A stretch of DNA of 64,000 nt from Acrasis kona (Eukaryota; Heterolobosea; Eutetramitea; Acrasida; Acrasidae): NCBI GenBank assembly GCA_026419775.2, contig JAOPGA020000309.1:1-64000 (forward strand). The letters run 5' to 3'. The notes beneath the pieces are model-generated. The model did no database searches, had not been told where the DNA came from, and was given only the letters and a program-made list of their open reading frames with translations. Shown here one piece after another: positions 40,321 through 52,591 of the stretch (positions are counted from its first letter, which is position 1; each line of letters opens with the position of its first letter). The position numbers were made by a program, and so were the translations under genes.

Positions 40321-42741
40321 ATGAAAATCCAAATCGATGACCTCATTGTTTACTTCCCCTATGAGTTCATTTATAAAGAACAATATGAATATATGACAGA
40401 ATTATATAGAGGGATTAAATCGAAGGGTCATTGCTTGCTTGAAATGCCTTGCGGAACTGGAAAAACAGTCTGTCTTCTATCGTTGATCACGTCGTACCAA
40501 TATGCAAACCCAGAAACAGCTGGAAAACTAGTGTACTGCACAAGAACTGTTACAGAAATGGAAAAAGTTCTAGCGGAGTTGAAGGCATTAATCAAATACC
40601 GTAAGGGAGTACTAGAGGAAGACAATGCAGCAAACAATGGAACAAATCTAGTTGCGATAGGGTTGAGTAGTAGGAAAAATCTTTGCATTCACCCAACTGT
40701 ATCACTAGAGTACGAAGGCTCCAAAGTAGATTCAAATTGTAGAAACTTGACAGCAAGTTGGATCAGAGATCAAGCACAAGCCTTTCCCAATCCAAAAGAG
40801 GCTGGTATAGAGTTGTGTGACTATTTTGAGGAATTTGAAAAATCTGGCATTCAAAGCATTCTGCCTGACGGTGTATACACACTCTTGGATCTAAAAGCCT
40901 TCGGTAAGCAGTACGGCTGGTGTCCTTATTTCTTGGCAAGAAGGGCGGTAGAGTATGCCAACATTGTTGTTTATAATTATTCCTACATGCTTGATCCAAA
41001 GATCGCACCTCTAGTAGGCAAAGCCCTTTCCAAAAACAGCATCGTTGTGTTCGACGAGGCTCACAACATTGATAATGTGTGCATAGAGGTTCTATCCGTG
41101 AACATCAACAACCACGTGATAAAGAGCGCCCAGAATAATTTAAAAAAGTTGGAAGAGAAAATCAACACGATGAAGCGCAGCAATGCCGACCGTCTCAAAC
41201 AAGAATACAATCGCCTAGTAACCGGATTAGCAACGCCAGGCGTCGGTCAACAAAACCTCGTCAACACCGATCTCAACAACACCGTCCCCGTGCTGCCCCA
41301 AGACATTATGAACGAAGCAGTGCCAGGAAACATTCGCAAGGGAGAACATTTCACGAGCTTCTTGAGGAGGTTTATTGATTTTGTGAGGTTGAGACTTAAC
41401 GTGGACAAGGTGATACAGGAGAGACCAGAAACATTCTTATCGTCGCTCAGCTCGAAAACAAGCATAGAACAAAAGACCTTACAGTTCTGTGCGGAGCGCA
41501 TGAATTCGCTGCTCAACACGCTGGAGGTCAGGGACATTCACGAGTTCAACGCCATCAAGGTGATCACCGACTTTGCCACGCTGGTCGGTACCTACGAGAA
41601 TGGATTCACCATCATCATCGAACCACACGACGAACGCACGCCCGCCATTCACGAACCCGTCCTACAGTTCTCGTGCATGGATGCGAGCATTGCCATATCC
41701 AAACCGGTTTTCGAGAGATTTGACACGGTGATATTGACCAGCGGTACGTTGAGTCCCTTGGACAAGTATAGCAAATTGCTACAGTTCACTCCGGTGGTGA
41801 GCAGGAGCTTGCCCATGAGTTTGACGAGGGATTGTATATGTCCGTTGGTGTTGACGCGTGGAAGCGATCAGGTGGCGGTGAGCACGAAATATCAAATGAG
41901 AGGAGATCCTGCCGTGGTGCGTAATTATGGAAGTTTGTTGGTGGAGCTGAGCAAGTACGTACCCGACGGCATCATTTGTTTCTTCACCAGTTATCAATAC
42001 ATGGAGGACATTGTTACCATATGGAATCAAATGAACTTGTTGGACCAAATTACTCAAAATAAACTTATTTTTATTGAAACACCAAACACTGCGGAGACGA
42101 GCATTGCACTCACCAATTATCGTAAGGCATGCGATAGTGGCAGGGGAGCGGTGTTCTTGTCGATTGCACGTGGAAAGGTGGCCGAGGGTGTTGATTTTGA
42201 TGGTCATTATGGTAGGGCCGTCGTCATGTTTGGCATTCCGTTTGTGAATACTGAAAGTAAAATTCTAAAAGCACGTCTAGAGTACTTGAAGAAGAATTAT
42301 AGCATCCAAGAGGGAGATTTTTTGACTTTTGACGCCCTGAGGCATGCATCCCAATGTATTGGTAGGGTCATCCGAAATAAAAGTGACTATGGTTTGATGA
42401 TTCTTGCCGATAAAAGATACAATCAACCTGACAAACGAAACAAGTTGCCCGAATGGATTGCCAAGAGAATAACACAGACACAGTTGAACTTATCCACGGA
42501 TACATTGATTGGGTTGTGCAGGCAATATCTGAAGGATATGGCCCAGCCATGGTCTGCCAAACAGCTGCTGCTTTCCCAAGCTGACGTCGAGAAGCTGGCG
42601 CAGAGGAACAACAAGTTGAAGGAGCAACAGAGATCTGAATATGAGGCTGCTTTATTGAATGGATCCCAAGCACAAATAGATCCTATGGATGAGGATATAA
42701 GGAACGCCGAAGAAGCAATGCAGGAAGATGCAAACGATTAA
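40321..42741 (+). CDS. ERCC2: XPD/Rad3 (ERCC2) TFIIH 5'-3' DNA helicase
   Basis: Single exon, 806 aa, from the ATG at 40321. Upstream in-frame TTG codons are ignored because MKIQIDDLIVYFPYEFIY is the conserved start. Walker A is MPCGTGKT; the four Fe-S Cys sit in NLCIHP, NCRNLT, LCDYFEEF and WCPYFLARR; DEAH box FDEAHNID; the Arch region follows; SFTSYQYM-type motif IV (FFTSYQYMEDIV), SIARGKVAEGVDF and QCIGRVIRNKSDYG are motifs IV-VI. All catalytic elements are intact. Core subunit of TFIIH in nucleotide excision repair and Pol II initiation. Slightly longer than human (760), with extra residues in the Arch region and at the C-terminus. Confidence 0.97.
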   Translation: MKIQIDDLIVYFPYEFIYKEQYEYMTELYRGIKSKGHCLLEMPCGTGKTVCLLSLITSYQYANPETAGKLVYCTRTVTEMEKVLAELKALIKYRKGVLEEDNAANNGTNLVAIGLSSRKNLCIHPTVSLEYEGSKVDSNCRNLTASWIRDQAQAFPNPKEAGIELCDYFEEFEKSGIQSILPDGVYTLLDLKAFGKQYGWCPYFLARRAVEYANIVVYNYSYMLDPKIAPLVGKALSKNSIVVFDEAHNIDNVCIEVLSVNINNHVIKSAQNNLKKLEEKINTMKRSNADRLKQEYNRLVTGLATPGVGQQNLVNTDLNNTVPVLPQDIMNEAVPGNIRKGEHFTSFLRRFIDFVRLRLNVDKVIQERPETFLSSLSSKTSIEQKTLQFCAERMNSLLNTLEVRDIHEFNAIKVITDFATLVGTYENGFTIIIEPHDERTPAIHEPVLQFSCMDASIAISKPVFERFDTVILTSGTLSPLDKYSKLLQFTPVVSRSLPMSLTRDCICPLVLTRGSDQVAVSTKYQMRGDPAVVRNYGSLLVELSKYVPDGIICFFTSYQYMEDIVTIWNQMNLLDQITQNKLIFIETPNTAETSIALTNYRKACDSGRGAVFLSIARGKVAEGVDFDGHYGRAVVMFGIPFVNTESKILKARLEYLKKNYSIQEGDFLTFDALRHASQCIGRVIRNKSDYGLMILADKRYNQPDKRNKLPEWIAKRITQTQLNLSTDTLIGLCRQYLKDMAQPWSAKQLLLSQADVEKLAQRNNKLKEQQRSEYEAALLNGSQAQIDPMDEDIRNAEEAMQEDAND

Positions 42742-42836
42742 ATATTGTAATCTTGTATAAATCTGGTCAATTCGTTTTTTATCTTGATATTATTTTCGTA
42801 GTGACCGTCAATTGTCATCTACAAGCAAAGTCCAGC

Positions 42837-44104
42837 ATGAAGTCTAGTGCAACACATGATAGGAACAAAAAGATTCTTTTAGAACTACTCAAGGAACCTG
42901 GCAACAAATACTGTGCCGAATGTGGTGCTCGTGGACCTTTGTGCTGGGCATCAGTAAACCTCGGCATCTTCTTCTGTACAAAATGCGCGGGCGTTCATAG
43001 AGGTATTGGTGTACATATTTCATTCGTAAGAGGGGTAAATTTGGATCAATGGGAGGACAAGCACATGGAAGTAAGATTACTTTGACAAGGAAATTAACTT
43101 TATACGTTTAGGCTGTTACTAGGATTGGTAATGAAAGATCCAACGCAATATATGAAGCCGGCATGCCACCAAATAAGAAACCAAATGAAAATAGCAGTCC
43201 TCGCGAAATTGAAGAATTCATTCGTCAAAAATACGAAAAGAAGAAATGGGTTGTTAGAAACGGCTCCGATGATAATCACAGAGAAAGTAACCAAAGAAGT
43301 CGTCAACAGGAGGAACCCAAGCAGAACGCTAGACCAAGAAGAGAAATCGAGTATGATGAACACGAGACACGCAATCGCGAACCTGTAAGACAACAGCAAC
43401 AACAGCGCCAACCAAGTCGCGAACAGCCACAACATCACTCAAACCAACGCGACGAATACAAGGAACACCGTCAGGTCCAACAAAAACCCTCTTCAGGCTT
43501 TTCAAACTTGAGATCGAACCCAACCAGCCAACAAACACAGATCGCTCCACCCAAGCAAACACAAAAACCCGATTTGTTGGCATTCGGAGACATGGCATTC
43601 GATTCTAAAAACAGCAACGAAGCCTCGTTGGATGATATTTTCGCAGGTGCATTCTCGTCAAACGACAATCAGCAACACCAGCAACAACAGCAACAGCAGC
43701 AGCAACAAAAGATCAACACCCAAAAATCAGCGCAGAGCAACATTTTAAACATGTTCGACAAGCCCATGGTTCCTACCTCACCACACCAAAACCAACCACC
43801 ATTCGGAAATCCTCAGCAACGCGGTCCTCCAATGATGATGCCACCTCAATACGGACACCCACCGCTTCAACCTTATGGTCAACATCCTCAACAATACGGA
43901 CACCCAGGAGCTCCTCAAATGTATGGACGACCTCAGTATGCACAGCCTCCGCCCATGCAATATCAACAGCAACAACGCGGCCCCATGATGAACCAACCAT
44001 TCCCACAACAGCAACAACCTTTCCAGCAGCAACCAATCTATAACCAACAACGGCCAATGAACGGACTGCCAATGAGTGGAATGCAACAACCAAGAGGGTT
44101 TTAA
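42837..44104 (+). CDS. ArfGAP-domain protein with Pro/Gln-rich tail (SMAP/AGD5-like)
   Basis: Exons 42837-43070 and 43112-44104 (41-nt intron), 408 aa. Residues ~10-130 form an ArfGAP domain: zinc finger CAECGARGPLCWASVNLGIFFCTKC, followed by AGVHRGIGVHISFVRGVNLD with the catalytic Arg, then AVTRIGNERSNAIYEAGMPPNKKP and the EEFIRQKYEKKKWV end typical of SMAP/Age2 proteins. The rest is low complexity: poly-Q, then Pro/Gln/Met-rich repeats with PQYGHPP and QPYGQHPQQYG. Likely promotes Arf GTP hydrolysis in clathrin/endosomal traffic. Confidence 0.92.
43667..43710 (+). repeat. CAA/CAG poly-glutamine tract in ArfGAP gene
   Basis: A run of mixed CAA/CAG codons coding about a dozen Gln, interrupted once by His. 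Mixed codons argue for selection on the protein rather than recent slippage. Confidence 0.8.
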
Positions 44105-44145
44105 ATAAATAACATTGTTTTTATACAGACAGCATTAGATTTTTA

Positions 44146-45225
44146 TTACGCCCAAACTCTCATGGTGTGGTCCCAAGATCCTGTGCATAATGCGGTTCCG
44201 TCTGGTGATACAGCCAAGCAGCTCACCCTATTCTCGTGGTCTGTTAGGTGTTGTAATGGTTTTCCTTTCAAAGTATCCCAAACGATAACCTTCTTGTCGT
44301 CATAGGCAGCAAATAATAGTCTTCCGGAATGACTGAACGAAATGCTTGTAACACCCTCTCTAATGTTGTCAGCTGTGTACATCATAAGTTCACGGTCAGC
44401 TCTGAGATCATATAGACGGCAACTAGCATCATCAGAACCAGTGGCAAACGTTTGACCGTTAGGGAAGTATTGCACAGAATTAATGTCTGATTCATGTCCG
44501 ACAAATGTTTGAACACATCTTCCACTTCTAACATCCCAAATCTTAGCGTGGGCGTCGCAAGCTCCTGAGACAAATAGGTTTGGATCGGGCGAAACGCTTA
44601 CACTCATTACATCTCCAGTATGTTCTGTAAATTTTTGGATGGGAACTCCTTGGTCTACGTCCCAAAGGATGCAGCTCATGTCTCCTGAAGATGTCAAAAT
44701 TGAACGGTCTGTGATGAATTTACAGCACGACAAGTAACCAGTATGAGCGCTTAACTCTCTTTGTACTTTTATCTGTTGGTTGTTACCTGTCGGGCTTCTC
44801 AAATTATATACGCTGCACATGTTGTCGAGACCTCCACACGCTACATAGTTACCTGATGGTGAATAAGCGCACGTCATGACCCAGTGTGATTGTAGAGGTA
44901 TGGCGTGGATCTTGTAAGTGGTTAGGGCGTTCCAAACTATAAGTTTTCCATCTTGACTGGCACTCACAACCTGTCTATTGTCCTGACTCCATGCTAGAGA
45001 ATAGATTTTTGCAGAATGGCCCCTAAGAATCTTTCTTCCCTTGATCTTGAGGGTTGGAATATCAGATACGTTACAGTTCTCAACTGCGCGATGTTAAACA
45101 AAAAAACAAAGTGGTATCATACGCTTCGCGTCGTTGGTAATTTCTCTGTTTTGCTTTATTTGTTCATTAAGCCGTTTTGCCTCTTCTTTCGCTTGCTGAA
45201 TAGCCTCTTGCACGCTGGTTGCCAT
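44146..45225 (-). CDS. Heterotrimeric G-protein beta subunit
   Basis: Exons 45225-45123 and 45083-44146 (38-nt intron), 346 aa. The N-terminal coiled coil ([20 protein letters not shown]) precedes seven WD repeats: [123 protein letters not shown] and the end DHTMRVWA. Partner of G-gamma and G-alpha in receptor signalling, for example chemotaxis in amoebae. Confidence 0.96.
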
Positions 45226-45478
45226 TCCACCTACACCAACGTTTGTTTATTGTTGAGAAATTGTACAAATGATGGTCGACGTCTGACATTTTTGAACGTT
45301 GAGTAACATTGATTGGTAGTTTAATCCCGGCGCCTAATTTAGACCACTAGTGAAAACCAAAACATTAAATTTTATGAACTTGTGTTCTCACAAATAATTA
45401 TTATAGAAGAACGAGAACCTTTGTTATTTGTCTTATCAGCTGTTGTCAAGATATTATGAGTAGAAAAGAGTTTTAAAT

Positions 45479-47171
<1,693 letters not shown>

Positions 47172-47287
47172 GAAAATTGTAAAGCAATGCAGTCATGGTA
47201 AACAACACAAGATTAGAAAATAAACAAAGACAGGTTAGAACGTAGTTTCGTGGATAAAACAACAACAAGATAACAATACCATTAATT

Positions 47288-47605
47288 TTACTTAATATTT
47301 TGAAGTGGTTCATTTCTGTTACGAATGTTGAGTGTCAAAAAGGACCTATCAAGTAATTAATCATTTAATCAAATGATGACGTACCTTCTAATGCCGCAAT
47401 CATCTATAACACTCGCTAAGATTTGCCTGCAATCATCTGGGATATTGTCCCTCTTTATGTCTCTACCGCCAACGCACTGCTCGAAAATATCAATTTTATC
47501 ATTACATTCTTTTGCTCCTTCGTTTTTGCTATAGTATACCTCATCGTCGTAGTAATAACGACGAATCTCTCCGAAGCCCTGTGCTCCTCGGTTTTCTGTA
47601 CTCAT
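47288..47605 (-). CDS. Small CX9C/CX10C protein, possibly mitochondrial intermembrane space
   Basis: Exons 47605-47385 and 47345-47288 (39-nt intron), 92 aa. The four Cys are spaced C-x9-C (CNDKIDIFEQC) and C-x10-C (CRQILASVIDDC), resembling the helix-turn-helix CHCH fold imported by Mia40; the second pair deviates by one residue. An acidic Tyr-rich stretch (RRYYYDDEVYY) precedes it. No named family; the CHCH link is inference from spacing. Confidence 0.55.
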
Positions 47606-47645
47606 TTGACTTGTTTAGTTGAGCTAATTACAACAAATAGAAAAT

Positions 47646-48620
47646 TTAAACTTGTTCTTTATTGTGTGTTGGACTTTCAATTTTCACATCATTTACCTTA
47701 AAGTAGTTGTATAGAGTGACCCCTACAACAGCAACTAGGCATCCTAGAATATTCAAAAATGAAACAGGGCTGTTGAATAATAGCACGCTCAACCCCACGG
47801 TTATGATTACCTTGAGGTTACCAGCCACATTGAGTGTCAAAGGACTTGTATTATTTACCACAATAAAGGTACTCCAATTTAAAGCGAAGGCTATTAAACC
47901 AGAACCGACTAGAATTATGACAGATACAGCATCGCCGACATACTTCCAATTCAACCACGTGTTAGGTGTTGTGAATGGCAGTGTTTCAAAATATAATGCA
48001 AATGGTATAAGCATCAAAGCACTTGGTGGTGCCATATTGAATACTAGATTCAATGAGTTGAGTTTATTCTTCCCACTTAGTAGTTTTCCAACCATAATAG
48101 TTTGAACAGCGGTTGTAACTGACGAGAACATTGTGAGTAGGAATCCGAATGTTTCAAATTCAACATCAGTAGCACACGAACCTGCCACTCCACCAACAAC
48201 CAAAACTACAGATGCATAGACACGCCATGATAGTCGCTCATCTAGAAAAATGAACGAAAGAAATGCGCTCCATGCCGGGACACTTGACTTGACAATCTGA
48301 TTGAATGCGACACTAACAAAGCTCAAAGAGAAGTTTCCTAAAAGTATATTCGCGCTGAACAATACCGACAAGGGTATAACTCTCTTCCAATATATCTCCT
48401 TGCTTACTTGTTGCTTCTGCTCCGAATAAAAACTTAAAACTATCGCAGATCCGATTGAACATATTATCATATGTATGAATGTGAGTGTCAGAGGGAATTT
48501 AAATTCTAAGACCTTGAACAGGTACTTATTTAAAAGTAGGGTGGAAATATTGAATAGATACCAAACGAGTATTGATACAACAGCCTTGCTATAGGTGTTT
48601 GGTTTTGTGTTAGCGTACAT
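47646..48620 (-). CDS. Triose-phosphate/nucleotide-sugar transporter family (TPT/SLC35) carrier
   Basis: Single exon, 324 aa with about ten hydrophobic segments. WYLFNISTLLLNKYLF, LTLTFIHM, NILLGNFSLSFVSVAFNQIVKSSVPAWSAFLSFIFLDERLSWRVY, FNMAPPSALMLIP and VVNNTSPLTLNVAGNLKVIITVGLSVLLFN are characteristic of the TPT branch of drug/metabolite transporters (SLC35E-like). Acts in Golgi/ER membranes as a sugar-phosphate or nucleotide-sugar antiporter; the substrate cannot be read from sequence. Confidence 0.88.
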   Translation of the reverse strand: MYANTKPNTYSKAVVSILVWYLFNISTLLLNKYLFKVLEFKFPLTLTFIHMIICSIGSAIVLSFYSEQKQQVSKEIYWKRVIPLSVLFSANILLGNFSLSFVSVAFNQIVKSSVPAWSAFLSFIFLDERLSWRVYASVVLVVGGVAGSCATDVEFETFGFLLTMFSSVTTAVQTIMVGKLLSGKNKLNSLNLVFNMAPPSALMLIPFALYFETLPFTTPNTWLNWKYVGDAVSVIILVGSGLIAFALNWSTFIVVNNTSPLTLNVAGNLKVIITVGLSVLLFNSPVSFLNILGCLVAVVGVTLYNYFKVNDVKIESPTHNKEQV

Positions 48621-48685
48621 AAAAGTTGTTTTTGTAAATTATTGGTAAACCAATTTTTTTGTAACAAACCAAATTTGATATAAAA

Positions 48686-50741
48686 TTATTGGTTTATTCT
48701 GGACTCCCTTCTCTTTTTGATTGTGTACTTCATCAAGAATATCAACGTAGTAGGGCATATTCCACTAATTCTGCTTGCCGCGCCCAAGGTTAAAGGTTTG
48801 TGCTTTGATAGTTTCGTCTTCTCCTCTGTTGATAACACAGGTAGGTTAATATAGTCCAAATCATGCGGTAACTCCAATTCTTCGTTAGCACGATAAGCGG
48901 CTAATTCTTTCTCATGTGAGCGTTTGAACTTTGCATATCTACATTCACTCTCAACAGATTTTGAGTCTCTTTGATTCAAATTTTCTAGTTCCAAAACTAA
49001 TGCCGTGGCTTCACCAGAAAGTTTCTTTCCATCATATTTGGCAGAGGGACATTGTATGATTTGGTCTAAACTATCAACAACACGTTCGATATTCATGTTT
49101 CCATCAGTGCAGCTGAACAACTCGACTGCGTTCTTTCTGTCCTGGCTTGTGCCAAAACCATCAAAATCTTTAATGAGACTGCACCATTGAGGCGCAGGTA
49201 ACGATAATTTATTTAATACATTGATTGATTTATTTACCGCATCCCTTCTCTGAACTACACTATCCATCACATCATGTCCGACAAGTCCATATTCCAATGC
49301 TTTTTGGGTCAACCTCAGATCAGCATTGTCCGCCCGCAAATAAAGTCTATATTCTGCTCTGGAAGTAAATATTCTATAAGGTTCATCGACTCCTTTCGTA
49401 ACCAAGTCATCAACAAGTACTCCTATGTACGCCTCCGATCTGTCCAAAATAAGATCTTGACCGGTAGTGACGCCAAGCCCAGCATTGGCACCTGCAATAA
49501 TTCCTTGTGCCGCAGCCTCCTCATAACCAGTCGTTCCGTTGATTTGGCCAGCTAAGTAGAGTCCAGGGATGCGACGTGTCTCTAGTGTGAATTTTAATTC
49601 GCGTGGATCCACGTAATCGTACTCTATCGCGTAACCATATTGACAAATTCTGGCGTTTTCTAACCCGCGTATGGTTTTGATAAATTGTAACTGTAAATGT
49701 TCGGGTAGTGATGTGGAAATACCATTTGGGTAAATCAATTCGGAATTAATTCCTTCTGGTTCTAACCAAACACGATGAGAATCTCTACTTGAAAATCTAG
49801 AAACTTTGATTTCTATACTCGGACAGTATCTTGGGGCAATGCCTTTTCCGTCGTTCCCCGTAAAGTCAATCTGGATAATGTTCATGAGCATCTCTTATAA
49901 TGTCATGCGTGTCTGTGTTTGTAAAAGTCTCATAGCATGGCTCGTTGGTAGTGATGTGTGAACCTCTTTGTGCAAAAAATGTGTTGGGATCGTGCTGGAA
50001 TGAAAAAGGTTCCACGAAGGCGTCGCTGTGCTGAGGTTGTAGCGAAGAAAAGTCGATTGAATCTCTAAATATACGAGCAGGTGTTCCCGTTCGTAATCTG
50101 CCCATACTGAGCCCCATGCTGTACAGACGGTCAGATAGTCCGATACTGGGAGCGTCGCCTTTTCTGCCAGCTGGTATACGAACATCTCTTCCCATGTGTA
50201 TCATTCCCTTAAGGAAAGTTCCTGTTGTGATGACGGCACTTGAACAGGAGACCGTAGTGCCGTTCTGTAGTATGACGCCGTTAACTCGTCCATTCTCATC
50301 TAACTTTATATCTTCCACTGACGATTCTGTGACGGAGAGATTTTTTAGTTGAGAAATTTCATGTTGCATTCGGCGAGCGTAGAGTTGTCTATCTATTTGA
50401 GCTCTTGGACCATGTACTGCGGGTCCTTTAGAAGCATTTAGCACATTATAATGTATCATCGCGTGATCAGCAACCTTTCCGATTAAACCACCAAGTGCGT
50501 CGACTTCTTTCACGATAATCCCTTTGCCCACACCTCCTATACTGGGGTTGCACGACAGGGCTCCAACAGTGGAAAATTTGTGCGTTACTAACAATGTTTT
50601 CGCTCCAGTTCTTGCCGACGCGGATGCGGCTTCACACCCAGCATGACCACCTCCAATTACAACAACATCATAGTCTCTTTTGGTTATCGAATACGAACGT
50701 GTGCATTTTTTGGTTAAATTGTTCAACACATATCGAAGCAT
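48686..50741 (-). CDS. MTO1: Mitochondrial tRNA wobble-uridine modification enzyme MTO1 (GidA/MnmG); one frame break
   Basis: About 684 aa in two overlapping frames: 50741 to ~49885, then ~49890 to 48686. The N-terminal presequence [18 protein letters not shown] precedes the FAD site [10 protein letters not shown] (~30-39). [55 protein letters not shown] and LRTGTPARI are in the first part; [30 protein letters not shown] and [20 protein letters not shown] in the second. The break lies in an AGAGAT run near 49888 and the net change is +1 or -2. With MSS1/GTPBP3 it modifies U34 of mitochondrial tRNAs. Confidence 0.9.
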
Positions 50742-51214
50742 GGATTTTTAATTGAGTATCTTACAATGGAAATGGTCAAAATTTTTTTATAAAATGTATT
50801 ATATCACGACAGTGTTTTAGATAGGTCTTCCATCCCATATGTTTCTATTCTTATAAACTAGATCATTGATTGATTCGGTTAATTGTTCTGATTTCAAAAC
50901 AGAAATTCTCTATAGGCATTAATGTCCGTGAGGCCACTTTTAAAGAAAATGGCACTTCGTCTGTACAAAGTTGGTTCCAAAGTAGTTGTAAATTAAGCGT
51001 ATAAACAACCGAATGTTGCCTACCCCCTGTAATAATTGATTTTCATGAAAATGAACCTATTTGGTTGAATTTGTGTGTCTTGAACATGGCCTGCACCTAT
51101 TCAAAATGTAACGACAAGGGATCTTTAATTAAAAAACATTAAATCATAAATGCGATCAAAGTTTGAAAGACAGTTCATCGCCTAGTTTGAAAAGTTGTTA
51201 CAATAATAGTTGTT
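50742..51214. other. Intergenic region, no supported feature
   Basis: About 470 nt of AT-rich sequence between MTO1's start and the end of MYCBP. No open frame, tRNA or recognisable snRNA was found by eye. A small RNA cannot be excluded. Confidence 0.5.
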
Positions 51215-51617
51215 TTATTCAGTCTTAAATTCATTCTTAGATCCTTCGTACTCCTTTTTATGTTGTCAAATAAGTGATAAAAAATAACTATACCTTAAGT
51301 TTATCTGTTAGTTCTTTCACTTTTTGTTTTAATTGATCATTTTCTGATTTCAACTGGTCGGAGTCATTGCTACTCGGACCTCCTAAATAACTCTTAACGT
51401 AGTCAAGGGCATTCTGCGGCCTTTCCGGCTCCTCATATAGTGAAACTAGTGCTATAAAACAATGATGATTTGTCGCTCAAAAACAGTTTACTCACCCTTA
51501 GTTATAGCATCGACCACTCCGTTCTTCTCTAGGTATTTCTTAAATTCATCCTTTCTATTGTTTACGGACTGGGATACATTAAAATAACAGAACAAACAAA
51601 ATTACCTGATATGCCAT
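51215..51617 (-). CDS. MYCBP: MYCBP (AMY-1) family protein
   Basis: Four tiny exons: 51617-51606 (12 nt), 51568-51496, 51451-51294 and 51253-51215, introns 37-44 nt, 93 aa. The spliced product reads MAYQ-SVNNRKDEFKKYLEKNGVVDAITK-ALVSLYEEPERPQNALDYVKSYLGG, followed by a coiled coil (LKSENDQLKQKVKELTDKLK) and EYEGSKNEFK. This tracks human MYCBP (LYEEPEKPNSALDFLKHHLG) closely in length and order. In animals it binds MYC and AKAPs, and in flagellates it is associated with radial-spoke/AKAP complexes. No exon is long enough to be seen as an isolated ORF. Confidence 0.9.
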
Positions 51618-51687
51618 CTTGTTTGTGTTTTACAGAATGCAATGCTTTGGTTGATTCTTGTTACAATAAGCGCCAAACAAGGTCTTC

Positions 51688-52570
51688 TTAAAAAGCTACA
51701 ACACAGGTGCAACAAAAGTACTTTTTAAACTTTTTTACTAAACTACAAGCAGCTTGCCAATAAACATTTTTGTTTGAACACTCATTATGAAGTTCAATTT
51801 CTTTTTCTATAGATTCTACAATTGCACGTTTTCTTGCAAGCTCAGAGTCTTGCATTTCTGATTCATATTTTACCTTCAGGGCGTCTATTATCTTTTCTAG
51901 TGCCTTTTGTCTGACTTTTAGAGGGACGTGATAGTACGGCGAGGGTGGAATACGTGGTTGATTAAAGTCTATTCCTTTGCATCTTTCTGGATCCAACTCA
52001 AACTCTACCTTTTCACACTCGACTTCAGGTTCTGGGGGTTCTTGAATTCCACCAGTCTCAGTTAAGTCATTATCGCTCTCTATGCTTTTAGATGCATCCA
52101 CTGTATGGTCTTGCACCTCGATCTCATTTGATTCTGCTTCTTGCTTTTGGACACTAAGTGCCTGTTCAACCACAAGTCTGCCAAGAAGCTTTCGTTTTTC
52201 GAGTGCTTTTTGCTGTTTCTTCAATTCACGATCTTCATTCTCCAGATCCTCCATCTTTCTCCTTGCCACTTCTTTTTGTATTCTTTGACGTTCTCTCTCA
52301 ATTCTTAATTCCTCTTCGGAGGGACCTATCTCTTTTCTCTTTTGATAGTATACTTGACAAAGTTAATAATTTTTTCAATTTTAATGAACTACTTTTCAAC
52401 CATTCAGCTTTTATAACCTCCCAAGTGGCAAAAAATTCTTTTTCTCGTACTGAAACTGCATCAGGATGGATACTTTCGCAGTTGTCACCCTTCATACAAA
52501 AACCTTGATTAGTGTAGGATGAACATATTGTTTTGGTCTCTGGTGTTTCAAGTTTGGCTTCAAATTGCAT
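51688..52570 (-). CDS. CCCH zinc-finger protein with REXO1-like helical C-terminus, no exonuclease domain
   Basis: Exons 52570-52393 and 52352-51688 (40-nt intron), 280 aa. Residues ~16-35 contain one CCCH finger (C-x8-C-x5-C-x3-H). A long charged helix follows (IERERQRIQKEVARRKMEDLENED...), then an acidic linker and PRIPPSPYYHVPLKVRQKALEKIIDAL. The final helices (CSNKNVYWQAACSLVKKFKK) resemble the motif that precedes the exonuclease domain in REXO1-type proteins (inference). The end CCTCVVAF is Cys-rich. Its ATG is 21 nt from the ATG of divergent PRPF4. Confidence 0.7.
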
Positions 52571-52591
52571 TACAATTCAATTAAAACAAGA

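Noticed and set aside
43329-44093. Minus-strand frames opposite the ArfGAP tail
   Set aside because: Shadows of Pro/Gln-rich coding sequence; biased Val/Ser/Arg composition.
50742-51214. Possible spliceosomal RNA or snoRNA
   Set aside because: I looked for U6-like and box C/D patterns and found none convincing by eye.
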